A stretch of DNA of 64,000 nt from NCBI RefSeq assembly GCF_001703635.1, contig NZ_LQZT01000034.1, forward strand, positions 331,582 through 395,581, read 5' to 3'. Numbering within the stretch: position 1 is the first letter of the stretch; each line of letters starts with the position of its first letter. Under the pieces are notes generated by a model that was not told where the DNA came from, did no database searches, and saw nothing but the letters and a program-made list of their open reading frames with translations. Shown here piece after piece: positions 57,296 to 64,000 of the stretch. The translations under genes were made by a program, and so were the position numbers. The stretch is from Parahoeflea olei. Lineage in GTDB: Bacteria; Pseudomonadota; Alphaproteobacteria; Rhizobiales; Rhizobiaceae.

Positions 57296-58510
57296 ATGTC
57301 ATTCCAGTTTTCGCCATCCCGCCTCCTTTCAACTTCCGTGATGGCGATTGGACTTGCGTCGGTCTCGCTGCCGGCCTGGGCGCTCGACGCCGACGATTTC
57401 GCCACCAAGGTTGCGGCCCTGGCGACCCGCGGCGGCGCCAAGTTGAGCTTCTCCGCGGTCGAACCGGACGGCTCCACCGTGGTTCTCAAATCCGTCCGGA
57501 TCGAAGTTCCGGATGCCAAGCCGCTCGCCATCGGCGACGTCACGTTTGAAGGCGTGGAGGAAGAGGATGACGGCAGCTATTATGTCGAGCAAGCCCTGTT
57601 TCCCTCCGTCGACATGGAGAAGGACGGCGCCCGCCTGACCGTGGATGACATCGCCATGACCGGATTGACGGTGCCGGCGGAGCCGGTCTCGGACGAAACG
57701 TCGCTTGACGGGCTCAGCCTCGCCTACGGCATGTCCACGGGACCGATCAAGGTCGTCAAGGACGGCAAACAGCTGTTCTCCATGTCCGGGATCGAACAGA
57801 CGACCGAGCGCGCGGATGACGGGTCGAGCCTCGCGGTCGACTTCGAAGGCTCCGACATCATGATCGATCTGAGCATGGTCGAGAACCCCAAGGTCAAGGA
57901 TGCGCTCAGCTCGATGGGCTACACCAGCCTGCATGGCGACCTGAAGCTCAAGGGCACCTGGGACATCGAGCCCGGCATCCTGGACCTGAGCGAATATTCC
58001 CTCGCCCTTGACGATGTCGGCCGCCTGGCAATGTCGTTCCAGATCTCCGGCTACACGCTCGACCTGGTCAAGGCGCTGCAGCAGGCGCAGGCCGCCGCCG
58101 CCGCCAACCCCGATCCGCAGGCCGCCCAGCAGGCCATGGGGCTCGCATCGCTGGGCTTGATGCAGCAGCTGAACTTCGTCTCCGCGAAGATCACGTTCGA
58201 GGACGATTCGGTCACCGAAAAGGCGCTGGCCTATGCTGGCAAGCAGCAGGGCATGTCCGGCGAGCAGATGGGCATGGCGTTCAAGGGCATGCTGCCGCTG
58301 ATGCTGGGCCAGCTCGGCATCCCCGCGCTGCAGCAGCAGGTCTCCGCTGCAGCGAGCACCTATCTCGACAATCCCGGCAATATCACCATCACCGCCAAGC
58401 CGGCCAATCCGGTTGCGGTACCGGTGCTGATGGGCGCCGGCATGGGTGGCGATCCCAAGACGCTGGTCGACCTGCTCAACGTGCAGGTCACCGCCAACCA
58501 GCCGAACTGA
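57296..58510 (+). CDS. secreted protein of unknown function
   Basis: A 404-residue protein with a Sec signal peptide (LSTSVMAIGLASVSLPAWA, cleavage near residue 30). The mature part is acidic and beta-rich, with regularly spaced strands (LKSVRIEVPDAKPLAIGDVTFEGV and LAVDFEGSDIMIDLSMVENP); a Gln/Ala-rich helix (LVKALQQAQAAAAANP) and a GQxGIPALQQQV segment follow. The repeated strand pattern is faintly like AsmA-type or lipid-transport proteins, but I do not recognise the family. ATG 57296 has AGGAGA 8 nt upstream, so the 6-codon-longer frame is unlikely. Codon use is typical of the genome. Confidence 0.75.
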   Translation: MSFQFSPSRLLSTSVMAIGLASVSLPAWALDADDFATKVAALATRGGAKLSFSAVEPDGSTVVLKSVRIEVPDAKPLAIGDVTFEGVEEEDDGSYYVEQALFPSVDMEKDGARLTVDDIAMTGLTVPAEPVSDETSLDGLSLAYGMSTGPIKVVKDGKQLFSMSGIEQTTERADDGSSLAVDFEGSDIMIDLSMVENPKVKDALSSMGYTSLHGDLKLKGTWDIEPGILDLSEYSLALDDVGRLAMSFQISGYTLDLVKALQQAQAAAAANPDPQAAQQAMGLASLGLMQQLNFVSAKITFEDDSVTEKALAYAGKQQGMSGEQMGMAFKGMLPLMLGQLGIPALQQQVSAAASTYLDNPGNITITAKPANPVAVPVLMGAGMGGDPKTLVDLLNVQVTANQPN

Positions 58511-58657
58511 TTGCGGTGCAAAGCCGGGCCGCTGCGGGCGGCCCGGGTTGCGCGCGGGCGCGAGCGAGCGCAAAGGTTCGGCTTCCGATTCCCGCAAGGC
58601 TGGCGCGCCTCAAGCTCGTGCCGCCCCTTTTCCTCGCACCTGCACTGGAAACTCTCC

Positions 58658-58840
58658 ATGATACGCTACAAGACCCTGCCGGCCGACACGCCGGCAGCCC
58701 CGAAGGTCGCAAAACCGGTCGCCACGACCGCCGAGCCGAAGGCACCTGCCCGCGCCAAGGGCAAGAGCAAGAAAGCGGCCAAGGCGCCCGCCCGGGACCT
58801 TCTGGACCTGCCGGCGGAGGGGGCCGGCGGCAAGGATTAG
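58658..58840 (+). CDS. small Lys/Ala/Pro-rich hypothetical protein
   Basis: A 60-residue protein beginning MIRYKTLPADTPAAPKVAKP and continuing in a low-complexity basic stretch (APARAKGKSKKAAKAPARD). No domain. The ATG has GGAAA about 8 nt upstream and lies 147 bp after the periplasmic gene; a terminator follows. It might bind nucleic acid because of its charge, but this is only a guess. Confidence 0.5.
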   Translation: MIRYKTLPADTPAAPKVAKPVATTAEPKAPARAKGKSKKAAKAPARDLLDLPAEGAGGKD

Positions 58841-58870
58841 ACAAAGTCTCCGATCAGGATTTCGGACACG

Positions 58871-58908
58871 AAAAAGCCCGGGAAACCAGATGGTTGCCCG
58901 GGCTTTTT
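58871..58908. terminator. bidirectional terminator between the small basic gene and aspS
   Basis: Perfect 12-bp stem AAAAAGCCCGGG (58871-58882) / CCCGGGCTTTTT (58897-58908) with a 14-nt loop. T-tracts on both strands can stop the small plus-strand gene and the converging aspS transcript. Confidence 0.92.
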
Positions 58909-58945
58909 GACGATCTGAGTCCGCCTGAAGCGGCTTCCCGCCGGC

Positions 58946-60733
58946 CTATTCGGGCTTGGCGGGAATGGTGCGCAGCGCCAGTTCGCGCATCTGTGCGGGC
59001 GTGGCCGGGCTCGGCGCGCCCATCAGCAGGTCCTGGGCCTGCTGGTTCATCGGGAACAGCGCCACTTCGCGCAGGTTCTTGGCGCCCACCAGGAGCATGA
59101 TGACGCGGTCGACACCGGCCGCCATGCCGCCATGCGGCGGGGCACCGTACTGGAAGGCGCGGTAGAGGCCGCCGAAGCGCTCCTCGACATCGGCCTGGCT
59201 CAGCCCCACCTTCTCGAAGGCCTTGACCATCAGCTCCGGCGACTGGTTCCGGATCGAGCCCGAGGCGATTTCGAAGCCGTTGCAGACGAGGTCGTACTGG
59301 AACGCCTTGATGTCGAGCGGGTCCATGGTTTCGAGCGCCTCAAGGCCGCCCTGCGGCATCGAGAACGGGTTGTGGGCGAACTCGACCTTCTTCAGATCCT
59401 CGTCCCATTCGTAGAACGGGAAATCGACGATCCAGCAGAGTTCGAAACGGTCGCGGTCGACGAGGTTCAGTTCCTCGCCGGCGCGGGTGCGGGCGTCGCC
59501 CGCGAATTTCGCGAACTTGGCCGGGTCGCCGGCGGCGAAGAAGCAGGCGTCGCCATCCTCGAGCCCCATCTGCACGCGGATCGCCTCGGTGCGCTCAGGC
59601 CCGATATTCTTGGCGATCGGGCCCGCGCCTTCGAGCACCTCGCCTTCCTTGCGCCAGAAGATGTAGCCGAGACCCGGCTGGCCCTGGCTCTGCGCCCAGG
59701 AGTTCATCCGGTCGCAGAAGGCGCGGCTGCCGCCGGTCTTGGCGGGAATGGCCCAGACCTCGACCTTCGGGTTGTTGGCGATCATGCCGGCGAAGACCTT
59801 GAAGCCGGAGCCGGCGAAATGCTCGGTCACGGCCTGCATCTCGATCGGGTTCCTCAGGTCCGGCTTGTCCGAGCCATAGGTGCGGATCGCCTGGTCATAG
59901 GGAATGCGGCGGAATTTCTGGGTGACCGGCTTGCCTTCGGCGAACTGCTCGAACACGCCGCGCATCACCGGCTCCATCGTGTCCCAGACGTCTTCCTGGG
60001 TGACGAAGCTCATTTCCAGGTCGAGCTGGTAGAATTCGCCTGGCAGGCGGTCGGCGCGCGGGTCCTCGTCGCGGAAGCAGGGCGCGATCTGGAAATAGCG
60101 GTCGAAGCCCGCCACCATCAAGAGCTGCTTGTACTGCTGCGGCGCCTGCGGCAGCGCGTAGAACTGGCCGGGATGGATGCGGCTCGGCACCAGGAAGTCG
60201 CGCGCGCCTTCGGGCGACGACGCGGTCAGGATCGGGGTCGCATATTCGGCAAAGCCGATCTCGGTCATGCGCCGGCGCATGTCGGCGATCACCTGGGTGC
60301 GCTTGACGATGTTGCGATGGAGCGTCTCGCGGCGCAGGTCGAGGAAGCGGTATTTCAGGCGCACGTCCTCGGGATAGTCGGGCTCGCCGAACACCGGCAG
60401 CGGCAGTTCCTTGGCGGTCGACAGAACCTCGATCTCGCGGGCGAACACCTCGATCTCGCCGGTGGCGAGATTGGCGTTGACGGTTTCGGAGGTGCGTTCC
60501 TTGACCTCGCCGTCGATGCGGATCACCCATTCGCCGCGCACGGCTTCGGCGGTCTTGAAGGCGGGCGAATCCGGGTCGGCCACCACCTGGGTCATGCCGT
60601 AATGGTCGCGCAGGTCGATGAACAGCAGCCCGCCATGGTCGCGCACGCGGTGCACCCAGCCAGACAGCCGGACGGTGGCGCCGGCATCGCTCTTTCGAAG
60701 CGCGGCGCAGGTGTGGGAACGGTAGCGATGCAT
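58946..60733 (-). CDS. aspS: aspartyl-tRNA synthetase, non-discriminating type
   Basis: A 595-residue class II synthetase. OB-fold anticodon domain at the start ([20 protein letters not shown]), motif 2 with [19 protein letters not shown], bacterial GAD insert (about 290-420), motif 3 [13 protein letters not shown] near the end. The RDHGG sequence is the mark of enzymes that charge both tRNA-Asp and tRNA-Asn, so the organism should use GatCAB for Asn-tRNA. ATG 60733 has GAGGAT 7 nt upstream. Confidence 0.97.
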   Translation of the reverse strand: MHRYRSHTCAALRKSDAGATVRLSGWVHRVRDHGGLLFIDLRDHYGMTQVVADPDSPAFKTAEAVRGEWVIRIDGEVKERTSETVNANLATGEIEVFAREIEVLSTAKELPLPVFGEPDYPEDVRLKYRFLDLRRETLHRNIVKRTQVIADMRRRMTEIGFAEYATPILTASSPEGARDFLVPSRIHPGQFYALPQAPQQYKQLLMVAGFDRYFQIAPCFRDEDPRADRLPGEFYQLDLEMSFVTQEDVWDTMEPVMRGVFEQFAEGKPVTQKFRRIPYDQAIRTYGSDKPDLRNPIEMQAVTEHFAGSGFKVFAGMIANNPKVEVWAIPAKTGGSRAFCDRMNSWAQSQGQPGLGYIFWRKEGEVLEGAGPIAKNIGPERTEAIRVQMGLEDGDACFFAAGDPAKFAKFAGDARTRAGEELNLVDRDRFELCWIVDFPFYEWDEDLKKVEFAHNPFSMPQGGLEALETMDPLDIKAFQYDLVCNGFEIASGSIRNQSPELMVKAFEKVGLSQADVEERFGGLYRAFQYGAPPHGGMAAGVDRVIMLLVGAKNLREVALFPMNQQAQDLLMGAPSPATPAQMRELALRTIPAKPE

Positions 60734-61035
60734 GGCAAATCCTCGGTGGCTGGAACCCGTGGGAGGCCGGTGCGACAGGCTTGGATCGCGGCTGCGGCGA
60801 AGGGTTCAAAATCGGGCGGAAAAGCGCATGACGCACCGGTTTTGTCAAGGCACAAGGGCGCAATCGGACTGTGCATTGGCGGCTTTTCGACGGGACGGCC
60901 CGGCATTTTCGCTGTACGCTCCCAGTCCTGTTTGCAGAACCCGACCGTTTCCCGAAGCCGCCCGTTTCCAAATCGCGCCTGATCGTCCAACCTGCCTCAT
61001 TCCAAAACCCGCCTCATTCTCGAACCCGACCCGCC
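60734..61035. other. 302-bp divergent intergenic region (aspS / MFS gene)
   Basis: No gene recognised. The side near the MFS gene holds several short similar pieces (CCCGCCTCATTC, CCTGCCTCATTC at 60992-61020), too imperfect to call a repeat array. Promoters for both genes should lie here. Confidence 0.35.
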
Positions 61036-62331
61036 ATGTCCTCGCTTCGTCCTCTCGTGCCCCTCCTGACCACCGCCGGCGTGCTGCTGGCGGGCAACGG
61101 ACTTCAGGGCACCATGATCACGCTGCGCGGCTCGGTGGAAGGATTTTCGCCGACCGTGATCGGGCTTGCCGGCGCGGGCTATTATCTCGGCTTCATCATC
61201 GGCTGCTGGATGACGCCGCGGCTGCTCCGCACCGCAGGCCATATCCGCGCCTTTGCGGCGATGACGGCGGTCGCGGCCTGTGCCTCGCTTGCGATGGTAC
61301 TGGTCATCGATCCGCTGTTCTGGTTCGCGATGCGGCTCGTGACCGGCATCTGCTTTGCCTCGCTGTTCGCCAATGTCGAAAGCTGGATCAACGCGCAGGT
61401 GACCAATTCAAACCGCGCGCGCACGCTCGCGATCTACCGCTTCGTCGATCTCGGCGCGGTCACCGCCTCGCAGTATCTGCTGCCGCTGGTGGGCATCAAC
61501 GGCTTCGAGATCTTCGCGGTGATGACCATTCTCATCATCCTGTCGATCGTGCCGGTGTCGCTCGCCGACCGCTCCAACCCGGCCCCGCCCGCCCCGTTCT
61601 CGTTCTCGCCGAAACGGCTGTGGCTGGTCTCGCCGCTCGCCTCCGCGGGCGCGATCACGGTGGGGCTCACAACCGCCTCGTTCCGCTCGGTCGGGCCGCT
61701 CTATGCGGAAAGCCTCGGGCTCAACGTCGCCGACATCGCCTCGTTCATGAGCGCCGGCATCATCGGCGGCATCGTGCTGCAATATCCGCTGGGCTATCTT
61801 TCCGACCATATCAGCCGCCGCTCGGTGCTTCTGATGGCGACCTCCGGCTCGACCCTGTGCGGGCTGTTCATGGTCACCTTCGCGGGCCACAGCGTGGCGC
61901 TGAACCTGATCGGCATCTTCCTGTGGGGCGCGTTCACGCTGCCGCTCTACTCGCTCTCTGCGGCCCACGCCAACGACAAGGCCGAGCCCGGCGAATATGT
62001 GCAGATCGCCTCGGGGCTGATGTTCTTCTGGGCGATCGGCGCCTCGATCGGGCCGCTGATCTCGGCGATGCTGGTCGACTGGTTCGGCGCGCCGTCCTTC
62101 TTCGCCTTCATCTGCGCGATGCACGGCGCCTTCGTTCTCTACACCGTCACCCGCATCCTCCGCGGTGCGCCCGACGATCCCGGCCGCGGGCGTTTTGCCG
62201 GCCTGCTGCGCACCTCGCCGGTGTTCGCCCGCATGGCCGCGCAATCGGTCAACCGCGACATCGCCGACGCCGAGGGCGCGGAACCGGAGGACCGGCAAGA
62301 GGGGCAAGACAAAGCGCAATTTTCGGGGTAA
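61036..62331 (+). CDS. MFS transporter (YcaD-like)
   Basis: A 431-residue carrier with twelve TM helices. The start VLLAGNGLQGTMITLRGSVEGFSPTVIGL and GAGYYLGFIIGCWMTPRLLRTAGHIRAF match the YcaD/UMF group of MFS proteins; FANVESWINAQVTNSNRART between TM4 and TM5 is also typical, and LQYPLGYLSDHISRRSVLL lies between TM8 and TM9. The acidic C-terminal 35 residues are cytosolic. Substrate unknown. ATG 61036; rnd begins 9 bp after its stop. Confidence 0.9.
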   Translation: MSSLRPLVPLLTTAGVLLAGNGLQGTMITLRGSVEGFSPTVIGLAGAGYYLGFIIGCWMTPRLLRTAGHIRAFAAMTAVAACASLAMVLVIDPLFWFAMRLVTGICFASLFANVESWINAQVTNSNRARTLAIYRFVDLGAVTASQYLLPLVGINGFEIFAVMTILIILSIVPVSLADRSNPAPPAPFSFSPKRLWLVSPLASAGAITVGLTTASFRSVGPLYAESLGLNVADIASFMSAGIIGGIVLQYPLGYLSDHISRRSVLLMATSGSTLCGLFMVTFAGHSVALNLIGIFLWGAFTLPLYSLSAAHANDKAEPGEYVQIASGLMFFWAIGASIGPLISAMLVDWFGAPSFFAFICAMHGAFVLYTVTRILRGAPDDPGRGRFAGLLRTSPVFARMAAQSVNRDIADAEGAEPEDRQEGQDKAQFSG

Positions 62332-62340
62332 AGGCCAATT

Positions 62341-63492
62341 ATGGACATCATTACTACGACCGAGGCGCTTGCCGCCTTTTGCGCCCGCCTTGCCAGCCAC
62401 CCCTTTGTCACAGTCGACACCGAGTTCCTGCGCGAGACCACCTACTGGCCCGAACTGTGCCTGATCCAGATGGCAGGCCCCGACGATGCCGGGATTGTCG
62501 ACCCCCTGGTCGAAGGCCTTGATCTCACACCGTTTTTCGAACTGATGGCCAATACTGCAGTGGTCAAGGTGTTTCACGCCGCCCGCCAGGACATCGAAAT
62601 TGTGGTCAACCGCGGCAATCTCGTGCCGCACCCCATTTTTGACACACAGGTCGCCGCCATGGTCTGCGGCTTCGGCGAATCGATTTCCTACGACCAGCTG
62701 GTGTCGCGCATCACCGGCGCGCCGATCGACAAGTCCTCGCGCTTCACCGACTGGAGCCACCGGCCGCTGAGCGAGAAGCAGCTCGATTACGCGCTCGCCG
62801 ACGTGACGCATCTGCGCGACGTCTATCTCGAACTGGTCTCGCGGCTCGAGGCCGAGGGGCGCGGACACTGGCTGGCCGACGAGATGGCGGTGCTGGAATC
62901 ACGCGCCACCTACGAGATGGACCCCGAGGATGCCTGGAAGCGGCTGAAGATGCGGGTCAAGAAGCCGGTGGAACTGTGCGTGCTCAAGCACGTGGCGGCC
63001 TGGCGTGAGCGCGAGGCCCGCACCCGCAATGTGCCGCGCGGTCGCGTCATCAAGGACGACGCGATCTACGAGATCGCCCAGCAGCAGCCCCGCGACGCCG
63101 AGGCGCTGGGGCGGCTCAGGACCATCGCGCGCGGCTGGGAACGCTCGGCGCAGGGCGCCAAGTTGCTCGAGGTCGTCAATGAGGCGCTGGCGACCCCGAA
63201 GGAGGAGATGCCGCGGCTGCCGCGCCACCGGCAGGCCCCCGAAGGCGCCCAGGCCGCGGTCGAGCTGCTTCGGGTGCTGCTCAAGATGACGGTCGAGACG
63301 GAGAACGTCGCCGCCAAGATCATCGCCTCCTCCGATGATCTGGAATCGATCGCCATCGACGGCGAGAACGCCGACGTGCCCGCGCTCAAGGGCTGGCGGC
63401 GCGATCTGTTCGGCGACCGCGCGCTCAAGCTGATCCGCGGAGAAGTGGCCTTGCGCTTCACCGGCAAGAAGGTCGACGCGCTCGATCTGTGA
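62341..63492 (+). CDS. rnd: ribonuclease D
   Basis: A 383-residue 3'-5' exoribonuclease for tRNA maturation. DEDDy exonuclease domain at 1-175: FVTVDTEFLRE (D, E), FHAARQDIEIV (D), DYALADVTHLRDVYLEL (Y...D). The HRDC domain (about 210-290) with LKHVAAWREREARTRNVPRG and a second helical domain follow. It is downstream of an MFS gene with 9 bp between, so probably one transcript. In rhizobia rnd lies next to aspS. Confidence 0.96.
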   Translation: MDIITTTEALAAFCARLASHPFVTVDTEFLRETTYWPELCLIQMAGPDDAGIVDPLVEGLDLTPFFELMANTAVVKVFHAARQDIEIVVNRGNLVPHPIFDTQVAAMVCGFGESISYDQLVSRITGAPIDKSSRFTDWSHRPLSEKQLDYALADVTHLRDVYLELVSRLEAEGRGHWLADEMAVLESRATYEMDPEDAWKRLKMRVKKPVELCVLKHVAAWREREARTRNVPRGRVIKDDAIYEIAQQQPRDAEALGRLRTIARGWERSAQGAKLLEVVNEALATPKEEMPRLPRHRQAPEGAQAAVELLRVLLKMTVETENVAAKIIASSDDLESIAIDGENADVPALKGWRRDLFGDRALKLIRGEVALRFTGKKVDALDL

Positions 63493-63651
63493 GGCGTGGC
63501 ACGGCTCAAGGCGAGCCGTTCCGCCGGGAAGGAGTGTTTTCTTCACATCCCCCTTGCAATCCCATCCGGACAGGCCCATATTGACGTCAACAAGAGATTT
63601 GTCTCCGCCCTGACCACGGATGTACTGGCAGACGCGTTGAGGCAATATAGG

Positions 63652-63687
63652 AAGGTCGGTGCGAAATTTTTCGCCCGGCCTTTTTTA
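63652..63687 (+). terminator. hairpin with T-tract downstream of rnd
   Basis: AAGGTCGG-T-GCGAAA / TTTCGC-CCGGCCTT with a 2-nt loop and one bulge, followed by TTTT. It lies 159 bp after rnd. Confidence 0.7.
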
Positions 63688-64000
63688 TTGTTGCCCATTC
63701 TGCACCGCTCCGCGCCGGGACTTGGCTCTCCGCCGGGCATGCGCCCTGCCCGGTCCTCCCATCGCTTCGCCACACCCCTTGGTCCGGACCACCTGTCGCG
63801 CTGCCGCAAGCGCTCGAGAGGGCAGAGCGGAAGCTGTGCCGGCCGGGCTCCGCGCACCCGCAAGGCCGAAGGCGCCCGCCCTTCCCCCCGCTTCGCAAGA
63901 CGTCTTCCGGCATGTGGGCACGCTGCCACTTGTCAGCATACCAACTAAAGCGTGTCGCAGCTTTTCAGATTCGGAATTCCCTGATTGATTTATTTGTGAT
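63688..64000. other. non-coding right end of the window
   Basis: Together with 63493-63651, no gene that I would support. The last 60 bp are AT-rich and look like the beginning of a promoter region for a gene beyond the window. Confidence 0.4.

Noticed and set aside
60992..61020. Short similar CCTCATTC pieces upstream of the MFS gene as a repeat array or CRISPR
   Set aside because: Only two or three imperfect copies with irregular spacing; no direct-repeat/spacer pattern anywhere in the window.
63496..63948. 150-codon open frame after rnd
   Set aside because: It runs through a likely terminator hairpin and has no domain or ribosome site.

Overview
The window is a GC-rich (roughly 65%) chromosomal segment from an alphaproteobacterium, most likely of the order Hyphomicrobiales (Rhizobiales) and close to the Rhizobiaceae. 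The main reason is gene content and order: an argC end next to ctaA/cox15; a plsX-fabH-ihfA-merR block; glyA, nrdR, ribD, ribE, then ribH and nusB; an ldtR/L,D-transpeptidase pair; hemB, an RDD protein and bpt; and parC, aspS and rnd. HemB carries aspartates where zinc-type enzymes have cysteines, and AspRS has the RDHGG signature of the non-discriminating form. Both are usual in this group.

Layout. 1-2116: argC tail, YrhK-domain protein, heme A synthase, DUF2842 protein. 2275-10618: an exopolysaccharide locus with a CelD/BcsL-type acyltransferase, a divergent Wzc-like chain-length protein, and an operon of export lipoprotein, GT4 glycosyltransferase, undecaprenyl-phosphate sugar transferase and Wzy-like polymerase; a tRNA-Pro(GGG) closes it. 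11088-15669: an orphan TadG/vWA protein and a divergent acetyltransferase / LysR pair, each followed by a small protein. 15823-21080: merR, ihfA, fabH, plsX, a DUF177 protein and the cytochrome bc1 chaperone gene (minus strand), with bamE divergent. 21363-30588: H+-pyrophosphatase, MFS carrier, nusB, ribH, a DUF2161 protein, a second Wzy-like polymerase, ribE, ribD and nrdR. 30585-36553: accessory insertions (a NYN RNase-like protein, a proteasome-fold hydrolase, a two-TM protein) around glyA and the L,D-transpeptidase. 37055-46563: ldtR, DUF6163 protein, hemB, a low-GC two-TM protein, RDD protein, and an Lrp regulator divergent from a fused indolepyruvate oxidoreductase, then a GcvA-like LysR. 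46956-51424: SLC13 permease, bpt, EamA transporter, DUF3750 protein. 51425-53117: a small degraded island (IS110 remnant, low-GC alpha/beta hydrolase, GNAT remnant). 53118-63492: parC, a DGPF/YCII protein with an ECF42-type sigma factor, a periplasmic protein, aspS, an MFS carrier and rnd.

How the genes work together. The exopolysaccharide operon covers priming (WcaJ type), sugar addition, polymerisation and outer-membrane export; no Wzx flippase is visible. The riboflavin genes, nrdR and nusB form one minus-strand series broken by opposite-strand insertions. LdtR and the L,D-transpeptidase share AT-core palindromes in their promoters, which suggests direct control. The Lrp regulator probably controls the divergent oxidoreductase.

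Most notable observations: a stand-alone proteasome-fold protein with Thr1/Asp17/Lys33 spacing; a Wzc-like protein whose kinase domain has lost its Walker A lysine; two broken housekeeping genes (a 38-bp tandem duplication in the bc1 chaperone gene and a small deletion in ribE); and matching candidate LdtR operators. No CRISPR array, integrase, prophage or replication origin was seen.
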